From the NCBI GenBank assembly GCA_012034595.1, contig JAAUPE010000059.1, positions 1 through 39,184 of the forward strand: a stretch of DNA of 39,184 nt. The letters run 5' to 3'. The notes under the pieces were generated by a model. The model did no database searches and was not told the DNA's origin. It saw only the letters and a list, made by a program, of their open reading frames with translations. Made by a program: the position numbers and the translations under genes. Positions 28,185 through 36,115 of this stretch are shown here, one piece after another; positions within the stretch are counted from its first letter, which is position 1; each line of letters opens with the position of its first letter. Source of the DNA: Calothrix sp. CSU_2_0. Lineage in GTDB: Bacteria > Cyanobacteriota > Cyanobacteriia > Cyanobacteriales > Nostocaceae.

Positions 28185-28208
28185 ATATGCGATATATCGC
28201 GTCTCTAC
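28181..28208. repeat. Palindromic intergenic repeat, copy 4
   Basis: GTAGATATGCGATATATCGC then GTCTCTAC, a near-perfect palindrome of the same family. Bases 28182-28184 are the stop codon of the tail protein I gene. Confidence 0.82.
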
Positions 28209-28243
28209 ACAAAAATAAAATATATACCAAAATTATTAAAAAA

Positions 28244-28267
28244 CCTAAAATCTAAAAGCTAAAATCC
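28244..28267. repeat. Short tandem heptamer repeat before DUF4159 gene
   Basis: CTAAAATCTAAAAGCTAAAATCC-type units end 2 to 3 bases before the ATG at 28270. It is related to the heptamer runs at 24264 and 24871. Confidence 0.6.
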
Positions 28268-28269
28268 CC

Positions 28270-29469
28270 ATGTCTCACCCTTTCCCCACACCACCAATTA
28301 CTCCTTTTGAACGACTTCAAGCTGCCGATGGACTATTAATAAATGCAATTCGCTGGCGTAAAGCACATGACTATCATCGTTTGCGACAAAATGTCCACTA
28401 TCAATCCTTAAATCAACCAGGTATTGTCTGCGGTTTGGGGGTAAGAATTATACCCGCACCCAGAAACATAGAAGGTCAATTTAGAGATAATCGTTGGGTA
28501 CAAATTCAACCAGGAATTGCCATAGATTTATTAGGTAATTTAATCGTCGTTCCTGAAGTTTTTCCCTTCCGAATTGCCACAGAAGTACGCGGTGCAGATG
28601 CCGTACTTGTATACTTAGTTGCTAGTTATGTAGACCCCAACGAATTACGGCGTTCCTCCCAAAAAGATATTGTTCAAGAAACATTTCGCATTGATGAAAA
28701 AAGCACCTTACCAACTAGCTCAGAAATAGAACTTTGCCGGGTACTTTTACAACCAGGAGAGGTGACTGTTACTCCACCTCTCGATGTTTTTTTTCCAGGT
28801 TATAACAACATAGATTTACGTTACCGAGTTCAAGCCCAATCCCGACCTCAAGCACTTGTTCGCATGGCACAGGTAAATAATAATGATAAAGAATGTGCCC
28901 GCAATTTTTTCAATCTTTCTTACTTGTTACAATCTGTAGAATCCCTATATCCATCATTGCGTGGGACTGAAGAAGTAGGTCAAGCTACTTGGAGCGAAAA
29001 TCTTCAAGAATACGACATACTTTATTTAACAGGGAAACAAGCCTTAACTCTCAATGGCAATGAATTTGAAAACCTCAAAAATTATTTAAATTTAGGTGGA
29101 GTTTTATTAGTAGATGCTCCTTTAGATGCAACCCCGCTAATTGAAAGCATCAACGCTTTAGCCCAGCAATTAGAATCACCTTTGCGAGCATTGGAAGAGC
29201 AACGACGCGACCATCCTTTAAGGACAAAACCATTTTTATTTGCAGCTTTGCCAATTGTTAATCAACAACCAATTCAGATATTAACAGGCGGAGGAATTAT
29301 TTTAGTTATGGGCAATATTGGCTCTATTTGGGGATTGGATAGTAAATTAAGCTTACCTCGATTAACTATTCGCACAGCACAGGAATTAGGAATTAATATT
29401 TTGCTATATGCTTGGAAGCGCAGACAATTTATTGGTTTGCAACAGGAAGATATTTCGGGACAGTGGTAA
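28270..29469 (+). CDS. Baseplate-associated protein with C-terminal DUF4159 domain
   Basis: 399 residues. The N-terminal half (ITPFERLQAADGLLINAIRW, DYHRLRQNVHYQSLNQPGIV, CGLGVRI, WVQIQPGIAIDLLGNLIVVP) is a beta-rich domain that I have seen only in CIS or phage-like contexts. The C-terminal part from about residue 205 (ARNFFNLSYLLQSV, YDILYLTGKQALTLNGNEFE, LKNYLNLGGVLLVDAPLDAT, ELGINILLYAWKRRQFIGLQ) matches DUF4159, a glutamine-amidotransferase-like fold normally found in secreted or membrane-linked bacterial proteins. It is the last gene of the structural operon. The fusion suggests an extension of the baseplate, perhaps the part that docks the particle to a membrane or surface (inference). 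Confidence 0.75.
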   Translation: MSHPFPTPPITPFERLQAADGLLINAIRWRKAHDYHRLRQNVHYQSLNQPGIVCGLGVRIIPAPRNIEGQFRDNRWVQIQPGIAIDLLGNLIVVPEVFPFRIATEVRGADAVLVYLVASYVDPNELRRSSQKDIVQETFRIDEKSTLPTSSEIELCRVLLQPGEVTVTPPLDVFFPGYNNIDLRYRVQAQSRPQALVRMAQVNNNDKECARNFFNLSYLLQSVESLYPSLRGTEEVGQATWSENLQEYDILYLTGKQALTLNGNEFENLKNYLNLGGVLLVDAPLDATPLIESINALAQQLESPLRALEEQRRDHPLRTKPFLFAALPIVNQQPIQILTGGGIILVMGNIGSIWGLDSKLSLPRLTIRTAQELGINILLYAWKRRQFIGLQQEDISGQW

Positions 29470-29521
29470 GAGGATACGCGATCGCATTTCCCCACCATAA
29501 CAAGCGATAGGCACTCGCTGG

Positions 29522-29767
29522 CTATACTTCGCTCTTGACCAAGTTCAACAGCTTACCCTGAACAGATTCCAAAATAAAATCTCGGATGTAATTACTGGCA
29601 TTGAGAATTTCTAAGCCAATCAACTCTCCATCTGCATTCAGTTCAGCAGTGACATTTGGGCTAATTTCAATACTTGCTGATTCAGGCTCTTCGGAGATTA
29701 GCAGATGAAGAATATCCTCTTCTTTGAAGTAGTTCATTTGTGGCAATTGTTGCTTGATATCAGACAT
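29522..29767 (-). CDS. DUF2283 family protein, probable antitoxin
   Basis: 81 residues: YFKEEDILHLLISEE, SIEISPNVTAELNADGELIG, LEILNASNYIRDF is the DUF2283 pattern (D.L.I...P....E..PGV...D..G.LVGIEIL-type). In cyanobacteria such genes commonly lie beside a DUF4258-like toxin-type gene, as here. The start overlaps the upstream gene by 8 bases. Confidence 0.82.
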   Translation of the reverse strand: MSDIKQQLPQMNYFKEEDILHLLISEEPESASIEISPNVTAELNADGELIGLEILNASNYIRDFILESVQGKLLNLVKSEV

Positions 29768-30035
29768 TTGTGATAAACCGTCCAGTTTTTAGACGGAATC
29801 GAATTTGTTGTCGAGTTGTGGCATGAATTGTAATTGGTGTAATCGTGTTTTCACTTTGTTCGTAGGGAATTAAAACTAGTTGTTCACCATGGTTTCCAAC
29901 TACAATCGCCCGATCTGTTTCTACATCATAATATCGTTCGCTGGAAAAGCGTAAGATATTTTCAATCAGATCGAGATCAAAACCTCTTAGAGTTGCACGG
30001 TAACGAAGATAGGATGTCCAGATAATCTCAGGCAT
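29760..30035 (-). CDS. DUF4258/BrnT-like small protein, probable toxin partner of DUF2283
   Basis: 91 residues. YRATLRGFDLDLIENILRFS, then SERYYDVETDRAIVVGNHGE, LVLIPYE and the end PITIHATTRQQIRFRLKTGR resemble small RelE/BrnT-superfamily-like proteins annotated DUF4258. The gene overlaps the DUF2283 gene by 8 bases, the typical arrangement of a two-gene toxin-antitoxin module. Activity is inferred from family and layout only. Confidence 0.7.
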   Translation of the reverse strand: MPEIIWTSYLRYRATLRGFDLDLIENILRFSSERYYDVETDRAIVVGNHGEQLVLIPYEQSENTITPITIHATTRQQIRFRLKTGRFITNV

Positions 30036-30355
30036 TGGTTCATGATTAGCGGTTGTTGTTAGCTACTATTATTCCTGCGATTGCATTTCCAAATATCCAA
30101 AAACGCGATTGCATCCTCCAAATACCCAAAAACCCCAAATCGCAAAACATGCGATCGCCAAATCTCCAATCCCCCAAAAAGCGATCGCATTTGGTTTTTG
30201 AGTGTTTTCAGTATTGGATTAAGTAGGTGGACGCTAAAAAACACAACTAGATTAAGAAATGTAAATAGCTTAAAAGTTTGATTTTACAAGGATTTCGGGT
30301 GCTTTACAGAAGTTTACATAGTTCAGTTTAATTGTGCCTACCTACTTAACCCAAC
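30036..30355. other. Non-coding, HIP1-rich intergenic DNA
   Basis: No convincing gene. Bases 30077-30194 hold alternating copies of GCGATTGCAT or GCGATCGC separated by C/A-rich spacers such as CCAAATATCCAAAAA. It is one of four places in the window where HIP1 octamers flank a CCCCAAAA-like spacer. Confidence 0.65.
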
Positions 30356-30868
30356 TTATGAAGATTGACGCTGACATTCCTGCCATTCGATTTCTCCATC
30401 TTCCTCAAGTTCAGCCGAAACTACCTGCTGCTTTTCAACATCGAAAAGCCAATAAATGCTGCGATGGGGGTTGATTGAAACTTCAATAAAAAGAAGTTTA
30501 GCATTGACCCATTTAGCTTTCATAGGGCGATATTTAAGTGATTCAATATTCACCTTAAGACTGTAACTTTTGTCTGCAAAAATATTCACAGAATTGGGTT
30601 CGTCTCGATCGCTCATCGCAAAATAGTAGTTCCCCGACTCAGATGTTTCCTTTTTTGCGAGAGTCCCAGTTGTATTATTATTTTTAGCAACGACGAGTGA
30701 GTTTTTCAAGTCTCCATCATAAGCTGTAACAAAGATTGGTTGTGGTGCTTTCTGGTTACGTAATTTAGCGCATGAGTCTTTGGATGTTTGAGCTATGGAT
30801 GATGTGGATGCAAGTATTATAGTTAATACTGCGGTGATGAGTAATTGAGATTGGTTCGAGTTTTTCAT
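30356..30868 (-). CDS. Secreted hypothetical protein
   Basis: 170 residues with a clear signal peptide: basic start MKNSNQSQ, hydrophobic core LLITAVLTIILASTSSIAQ, then cleavage near AQT. The mature part is beta-rich and includes PMKAKWVNAKLLFIEVSINP, HRSIYWLFDVEKQQVVSAEL and a final EWQECQRQSS. Cys residues near each end could form a disulphide. I do not recognise a named family; it resembles small periplasmic proteins of cyanobacteria. Confidence 0.75.
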   Translation of the reverse strand: MKNSNQSQLLITAVLTIILASTSSIAQTSKDSCAKLRNQKAPQPIFVTAYDGDLKNSLVVAKNNNTTGTLAKKETSESGNYYFAMSDRDEPNSVNIFADKSYSLKVNIESLKYRPMKAKWVNAKLLFIEVSINPHRSIYWLFDVEKQQVVSAELEEDGEIEWQECQRQSS

Positions 30869-30903
30869 CTTAAGTTAGCAGGTGTAGTTAGAATTACCAT
30901 AAC

Positions 30904-30939
30904 GCGATCGCATTCCCCCAACTTCCACAAAGCGATCGC
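30904..30939. repeat. HIP1 pair flanking C-rich spacer
   Basis: GCGATCGC at 30904-30911 and 30932-30939 with ATTCCCCCAACTTCCACAAA between. The same layout occurs at 30077-30194, 32637-32675 and 37370-37405. Confidence 0.7.
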
Positions 30940-31045
30940 AAAAATTTTGTATAGTTACATGAAAGTTTAGAATCAAGTTATCGAGACACCATAAAATGCC
31001 ACTTACATTTATGATCTAGGATAAATATAAACAAAATTTCAGAAG

Positions 31046-31270
31046 ATGAAAGTTTTAAAGTTAGCAACAATTATTGATGCGTCAGGAAATTTACGCCTTG
31101 ATATACCAACAGAATTAGCATCTGGCGCTGTTGATGTAGTTATTGTCTTAAACCCAAGCATCTCAGATACTTCTCAGACAAAATCCTACAATTTTTCCGA
31201 TTTGGCAGGACGTTTAAGCTGGGAGGGTGATGCAGTCGCTACCCAGAGGATGTTGCGGGATGAGTGGTAA
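31046..31270 (+). CDS. VapB-like antitoxin
   Basis: 74 residues. The start MKVLKLATIIDASGNLRLDI then PTELASGAVDVVIVLNP and the end YNFSDLAGRLSWEGDAVATQ, RMLRDEW is a pattern of cyanobacterial antitoxins encoded before PIN-domain toxins. The start of the PIN gene overlaps its last codons (ATG at 31260), as in intact VapBC modules. Confidence 0.75.
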   Translation: MKVLKLATIIDASGNLRLDIPTELASGAVDVVIVLNPSISDTSQTKSYNFSDLAGRLSWEGDAVATQRMLRDEW

Positions 31271-31406
31271 ACGGTATGTACTTGACACAAATGCCATTGT
31301 CACCTTCAATACCTTCGCCAGATTTCTGAGTGATGACGTAGTATCAAAGCTTGTAGGAGCAAGGTTTTTTCGTATGAGTGAAATAGCCTTTATAAATTCC
31401 AGATAA
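31260..31406 (+). pseudogene. Truncated VapC-like PIN toxin
   Basis: The frame opens MSGKRYVLDTNAIV, the conserved first strand and first catalytic Asp of PIN ribonucleases, but ends after 48 residues, whereas VapC toxins have about 120-140. The sequence after residue 15 does not look like a PIN domain. The break is next to a rearranged IS1380-type remnant, so the toxin was probably cut by insertion or rearrangement while the antitoxin stayed whole. Confidence 0.65.
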
Positions 31407-31442
31407 CTTAAAAACCACGTCCGGTATTCCCGCACAGTATTT

Positions 31443-32229
31443 TTACATTGTAAACCCTGATATATAAGGACTCTGGAGTTGCAGCCTAACAGATAAAACC
31501 GATATTTGTTTTAGCTGAAAACCTTGACGGCAAAAACCTTTTTGCCATTCATACTTTTGGCGAAGGTATTGCACCTTATTAAAAGGTTCTACAAAGTTAG
31601 TTACATTATTACAAAATGCCGACTGGGTAGGAATTTCCATCATTAGCCAAATTGAATTTCTGGCATTTTCTGGCTTGACCATGCACTAAATCATCTGTGA
31701 CATCTAAATCTATTATTATCTGTCTTGGTGGCTTCTGATGTGAATCTAAAAATAGCTCTACCAAAAGTGTTTCTATTGCTGATTCATCTAATTCTATCCG
31801 GTGATATCTACTATTTTCTCTTGAATCTATATCTTCTGGACAATGTTCCAGACGATTCAAGGTACTTTTTCCTGCTAATTTTACCTTGCCTTCTTCTGAG
31901 TTTATTCCCGTTGCGACTGAAAGTGCAAATATTGGGTCTTTACGTAATATTTCATGGTCGTTTATGTCCTCATACCCCATGATTAAGCCGTAAATTCTTT
32001 GTGTGACTAAATTATGAACTGGGTATACAACTTTATTCGGTTTTCGGTAATCTTTGAAACATGCTGCAAATCTTGATGTTATTTTTTTCTTTCTGTCTAA
32101 TTCCGCAATTAATGTTAATCCTGCATCCGATGTTACTGGCTCACCCTGGAAATTAACTACTAATGGACACGATTTGTCTTGTCCAAATACGAACTGTTCC
32201 GATATACAATGATTCTTGTCTGGGGTCAT
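31443..32229 (-). pseudogene. IS1380-family transposase remnant
   Basis: The 206-residue frame at 31609-32229 matches the N-terminal half of IS1380 transposases: VVNFQGEPVTSDAGLTLIAE, RIYGLIMGYEDINDHEILRK and the first catalytic block IIDLDVTDDLVHGQ. Intact members have about 430-470 residues. After HGQ the frame is lost; a second frame (31443-31682) may hold a short piece of the later region after an internal deletion. The last catalytic residues are not present. I could not define the terminal inverted repeats. It lies between two toxin-antitoxin remnants and probably caused their damage. Confidence 0.8.
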
Positions 32230-32232
32230 ACT

Positions 32233-32553
32233 TCAAGCTGCTGTAATTGTTTTGCAATATACATTTTGGCAGTTTTTGACCCCTCTTCTTTCAATCTTGG
32301 TGAGAAATGCGGGCATACTATTCTCACCCAAAACACTAGAACGCAAAGACTGCCAATATTCTGGTGTTACTTCTTGTCCTGGAGAATTAATACCTTCGAG
32401 CAAAAGAGCTTCCAACTTATCTTGAGCCTTGCGTTTTTGGTCTTGATGCACTAAGTCTAAAAAATATTCACCAATGCTGCTATAAGCACCAGTCATTACT
32501 TGTGCCTCAACGTAAACGCGCACATCATCGGGTATATCAATGTCGATATTCAT
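32233..32553 (-). CDS. ParD-like antitoxin (C-terminus possibly altered)
   Basis: 106 residues. The N-terminal ribbon-helix-helix-like part MNIDIDIPDDVRVYVEAQVM, TGAYSSIGEYFLDLVHQDQK and the tail LLEGINSPGQEVTPEYWQSL are typical of ParD antitoxins, which end at about 80-90 residues. The last 30 residues (from SVLGENSMPAFLTKIERRG) are unlike ParD, and the stop lies next to the IS1380 remnant, so the 3' end may have been replaced. No ParE toxin gene follows. Confidence 0.75.
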   Translation of the reverse strand: MNIDIDIPDDVRVYVEAQVMTGAYSSIGEYFLDLVHQDQKRKAQDKLEALLLEGINSPGQEVTPEYWQSLRSSVLGENSMPAFLTKIERRGVKNCQNVYCKTITAA

Positions 32554-32636
32554 TGGGCTTTAAGCATAACGAACGCTAACTATTTTAACTTATTTAATTT
32601 ACACAACCATAAAAAGCGATAACTACGTTAAGCTGC

Positions 32637-32675
32637 GCGATCGCACTCTCACAAAACTCCCCAAAAAGCGATCGC
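32637..32675. repeat. HIP1 pair flanking C-rich spacer
   Basis: GCGATCGC at 32637-32644 and 32668-32675 around a spacer ending CCCCAAAAA. It is part of the same family as 30904-30939 and 37370-37405. Confidence 0.7.
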
Positions 32676-32731
32676 GCTAAACCGATTGAAATCCATTATG
32701 ATGGAGCCAAACCGTTATTGAGAAATCAGCT

Positions 32732-32971
32732 ATGGTTACGGAATTAATGGTACAGCCTTCCTCATGGGTCGAAACGGGTATCACTGTGGAAACGGTGAGA
32801 GGTTTAAAGCTATTTAAATTTACGGATGAGCTACAGGAACGTCTTGAGGAACTGGTTGAACTGTACAAGCAGGATCGGCTTACGAGTGAGCAAGAGGCAG
32901 AGCTAAATGGCTTGACAGAATTGGATCGGATTTTTACTTTGCTAAATGCTCGTACGATCGCTGACTCATGA
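32732..32971 (+). CDS. Small acidic partner of HNH nuclease
   Basis: 79 residues, mostly a charged helix (FTDELQERLEELVELYKQDR, LTSEQEAELNGLTELDRIFT). The stop overlaps the HNH gene start in an ATGA junction, so the two are translated together. Genes of this size and helix pattern often precede HNH nucleases in cyanobacteria. The role is not known; it could be an antitoxin-like regulator of the nuclease. Confidence 0.7.
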   Translation: MVTELMVQPSSWVETGITVETVRGLKLFKFTDELQERLEELVELYKQDRLTSEQEAELNGLTELDRIFTLLNARTIADS

Positions 32972-33420
32972 CGATAAATGCTACAACTCGTCAGCTTGTG
33001 CGCCAGCGAGCAAATTTTTTGTGCGAGTATTGTCATTCATCTGAAGAGGGCAGTACAACTCGATTTACGATCGATCACCGTCAGCCGCGATCGCTAGCTG
33101 GCTCTGATGATTTGAATAATTTAGTTTTGGCGTGCCATCGCTGTAATATGCGGCGTTACAATTTTACGACTGCGGTCGATCCTCAAACAGATGAGGTTGT
33201 GCCATTGTTTAATCCTAGAACGCAAGTTTGGTTTGAGCATTTTTCGTGGTCTGCGGATGGGCTAAGGGTTGTGGGATTAACGGCAATTGGTCGAGCAACC
33301 TGTAAGCGGTTGGATGTGAATGATGATGAACACGATGATGGCTCAATCATCAAAGCGCGACGTTTGTGGCTGCGAGGGGGATGGCATCCGCCTGCAACAT
33401 ATCCAATTTTGCAGGAATAG
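32968..33420 (+). CDS. HNH endonuclease
   Basis: 150 residues. The zinc and catalytic motifs are intact: CEYCHS (two Cys, first pair), TIDHRQPRSLAGSDDLNNLV (HNH His and Asn) and LACHRCNMRRYN (second Cys pair). The last 60 residues (FNPRTQVWFEHFSWSADGLR, VVGLTAIGRATCKRLDVND) follow the usual small HNH layout. It should be a metal-dependent DNA nuclease. There is no obvious link to the CIS genes apart from nearness. Confidence 0.9.
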   Translation: MTINATTRQLVRQRANFLCEYCHSSEEGSTTRFTIDHRQPRSLAGSDDLNNLVLACHRCNMRRYNFTTAVDPQTDEVVPLFNPRTQVWFEHFSWSADGLRVVGLTAIGRATCKRLDVNDDEHDDGSIIKARRLWLRGGWHPPATYPILQE

Positions 33421-33572
33421 CGATCGCATTCCTTCCCTAAACCGCCAAAACAAGCGTAGCCGTAAGGCTTGTCGTTAGCAGTCATAGACGGAAGAAGGCG
33501 CATTACGTTACCGCAAATGCACCCTACAAGATCGACTCCCGCACCCCGTACCGAAAATTACCGCATAGGATG

Positions 33573-33596
33573 GTGCGTTACATTTCATTAACGCAC
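33573..33596. repeat. Cyanobacterial GTGCGTTA palindrome
   Basis: GTGCGTTA (33573-33580) and TAACGCAC (33589-33596) form a perfect 8-base stem around CATTTCAT. A related GCATTACGTTACCGCAAATGC stretch lies about 70 bases to the left. This is a frequent intergenic repeat in cyanobacteria. Confidence 0.65.
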
Positions 33597-33618
33597 TCTA
33601 CAAGATCGGCGATCGCAC

Positions 33619-33960
33619 TCACTTCTGAGTATCTTTATCCTGGATGCCTAAGATATTGAGAGCTTTGTCAGTAAGATTAAACTTTTTATCATCAGTTAAC
33701 GCATCTATGACCCATCCCACCCCAGGTGCTACAACTTTAAGAGCAGTGAGAGCTGGATCTTCAGTCTTTATGTCGAACGAAACTGGTCCAACATCTGCGC
33801 CAAAACCAATCTCTTTTCGACCATCTTTATCTTGATCGCCCCAGTGACCACGAGCAGAATATCCCATTCCTTCACCATATCCTAAGCGAAATTGCTCATC
33901 ATTTACCTCAGATGCTGAAACATCACCTAAGACACAGTTGATAACTCTATAACCAGCATT
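33619..33960 (-). pseudogene. 3' fragment of an eCIS-associated protein gene
   Basis: An open stretch of about 113 codons begins just after an in-frame stop near 33963 and ends at 33619. It reads AGYRVINCVLGDVSASEVND, EQFRLGYGEGMGYSARGHWG and ends TDKALNILGIQDKDTQK. An ATG at 33867 would give 82 residues. It is on the same strand and just downstream of the broken leader-bearing gene at 34055 and shares its Gly-rich beta character, so it may be the detached end of that gene or of a neighbour. Confidence 0.5.
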
Positions 33961-34054
33961 GAATTAAAATTTATTAAGATAACTTTAATTGGTATTCTCA
34001 CAGGAATCTAACCAGGCGATGCATCAGGAAATTCTCTCAAGTATCTTAAAAGCT

Positions 34055-34916
34055 TCAAAATTTACCTTGCATGAGCAACATTGCCCTAAACTGTTCTTGG
34101 GCTTCTGGGTTAGATGTTAAGCTGAAACCTGCACCGAATTGACTTTTAGAATCTTGCTGCGATGCAATATCTCCCAACATTTTACCTGCATCGGTGGCTT
34201 TAGTTATGTTGTCACTTTGAGCGCGATAAAAATCTAATGGGTTATCCATTGCTCCAGGTAAACCAGAACCTATCCCACGCAAGCCTTTTTCACCACCGAT
34301 AACAGTTTGGCTAAGGGTATCAGGCATTGGGAGTAGAGGAATACCATAGCCAAGATTAACGCCAAAACTACCATTTTGATTATAGTTCGCGCCGAAATTG
34401 AACTGATTGTAAGAACCTCCTAAAGATAAATTTCCAGATGCAGGATTTACATCTAGTTGCGCTGAAAAGTCCCCAGATTTTGCGTCAGCAAAGATATTTC
34501 CACCGTAGTTGTAACCCAGTCCAACACCAAAATTTCCTGGCTGATATCCAAGTTTTGCTGTACCTGTGTCTGCTGTGAGGTTAAACTGACCCAACGATGC
34601 TTTAACCTTTGGTGGTAGAAGGTCAACATCTACATGAGGTTGTTTATCATCTTCAGGTTCGCGCTGTATTAATGTGTCTAATTTTCGTTGAACCAGAGGT
34701 AATGGTTGTATTTCTGCTTGCTCGTAAAAATCCTCTGGTTGATTTATTGTGGGTTTTGCTGGGTGATGTAGCGAAATTTTGCTGATATCGTGGCTTTGAG
34801 GAGATGCAGACGAGGGTGAACCAAAACTTCCGTACAGTTTTTTGTACAAGGTTTGGCTGCGTGTAGCTGGAAGTTGCTGCGTTTTGACGTTGAATTTTTA
34901 TGCGATCACTCATCTT
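34055..34916 (-). pseudogene. Frameshifted eCIS cargo-like protein with SHDISKISL leader
   Basis: The gene begins MSDRIKIQRQNAATSSYTQP (ATG near 34916), nearly the same as the start of the DUF4157 gene at 37198. It shifts frame in the run of six T at 34838-34843 (six A on the coding strand). With five A it reads NLVQKLYGSFGSPSSASPQS and continues HDISKISLHHPAKPTINQPE, DFYEQ, the usual leader of DUF4157 proteins. No DUF4157 core follows. Instead residues about 105-190 are Gly/Asn-rich beta repeats (GNFGVGLGYNYGGN, GANYNQNGSFGVNLGYG) that look like a barrel or fibre. It is a likely cargo variant, now broken. Confidence 0.65.
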
Positions 34917-35109
34917 TATTAATTTTCCATACTTGTTATTGATATCACTCTCTAGCACAGGCTAATTTAGGACTTACGTAAAGAAACCCGCATTCTCCAA
35001 AACTGTATTCGTGGTGCTAATTGTAGATAAGTGTAGCTATATAGTAATCTCATAGTGTAATTTTCGCAGCTTGCTAAGTTTCGGTAATTACTTACTTAAG
35101 TTGAAATTT

Positions 35110-36093
35110 CTACGGTTTTAACAAAAGGTCTTCAACATGGGTAAAAATCGCAGTCACATATGCAACCAAAGCAGTTACACCCTCTTGTTGCAGAAGTGGA
35201 TCTAGAGATGCTAATGCTTGTTCGCGTTCCTTGAGAGCAGCCCAAATGATAAAATCGCGCGTATTAATACTGTCCAGTATGTTAAGAATTTGGAACTCAT
35301 AAGCTGCTATTTGTCCGCTATTGACCAGAAATTGTAATTTTTCTCTTTGCTCGTGAGCGACATTACAACCATAAATAACAGGTAGGGTAATTTTACCTTG
35401 AGCTAAATCAGTTAATCCTGAAGTTTCCCAAGTACCTTCAAAGTCGTCAAATAGCTGCAACGCTAAACCCAGGTGATACCCGTAACCGCTACAAGCCTCT
35501 ACAAGGCTGGTATCATTAGTGCCACAAAGCGCCCCCGCAGCACAAGCCCAAGCAAAAGCGCTTGCATTTTTACCTTCAATTGTTTGCCAGTAGTCTTCAA
35601 CGCTGCGAGTTTCGCCACGTAAATCTTTATCTTGTCCAGATGATAATTGCAAACCCGTTTGAATCAGCTTTCGACTAATAATACAGTAAAGTTCCGACGA
35701 CCAATCGGCTTTAGCAAGTAGCTCATAGCACATAGTATAAACAGCAGTACCAAAATTAAGCGCTCTGGGTAAGCCTACTTTAGCCCATAATCCTTCCGGG
35801 CGGTCTTGGTCTTGAACGTCATCCAAAATTCGCATTGCCAAACAGAGCATTTCCCAAGCAGCAGCAACGGGAATAGCTTGTTTGGGATTACCGCCAACTG
35901 CGACACAACAGGCTAAGGGTAAAGTAGCCAAAGAACCGAGGGGTTCGTCTGTTGTTGCGGTTAAAAGCAATTGTAATTCTGGCCAATAGGGCGGTATGTG
36001 CTGGCGAATATAACTGCGTACATCTGGTAGTAGCACCTGAAATTGCTTCAAGTAAAGCAGCTTATTATCCTGAGTCAAACTTACATTAGCCAT
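35110..36093 (-). CDS. ComQ-like polyprenyl synthetase
   Basis: 327 residues, all-helical class I isoprenyl-diphosphate synthase. The first metal-binding motif is RILDDVQDQD (DDxxD at 91-95) and the second region is ALQLFDDFEGTWETSGLTDL then AQGKITLPV (216-239). The third Asp of the second motif is displaced, as in ComQ-type enzymes. A Gly/Gln/Asp-rich GQDKDLRG block at 153-160 is also family-like. Such enzymes make or transfer prenyl chains; ComQ attaches a prenyl group to a peptide. It lies 22 bases after the DUF4157 gene on the same strand, which suggests a link to that product (inference). A housekeeping prenyl synthase is less likely in this place. Confidence 0.85.
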   Translation of the reverse strand: MANVSLTQDNKLLYLKQFQVLLPDVRSYIRQHIPPYWPELQLLLTATTDEPLGSLATLPLACCVAVGGNPKQAIPVAAAWEMLCLAMRILDDVQDQDRPEGLWAKVGLPRALNFGTAVYTMCYELLAKADWSSELYCIISRKLIQTGLQLSSGQDKDLRGETRSVEDYWQTIEGKNASAFAWACAAGALCGTNDTSLVEACSGYGYHLGLALQLFDDFEGTWETSGLTDLAQGKITLPVIYGCNVAHEQREKLQFLVNSGQIAAYEFQILNILDSINTRDFIIWAALKEREQALASLDPLLQQEGVTALVAYVTAIFTHVEDLLLKP

Positions 36094-36115
36094 ATTGCTA
36101 GTTTAAACACCTGTA

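Noticed and set aside
31214-31435. Minus-strand frame of 73 codons near the IS remnant
   Set aside because: It runs antisense through the VapB and VapC frames and matches no family I know; not supported as a gene.
34971-34990. GGACTTACGTAAAG as one end of a cyanobacterial mobile element
   Set aside because: It resembles a common terminal repeat, but no matching inverted end was found within the surrounding 200 bases.
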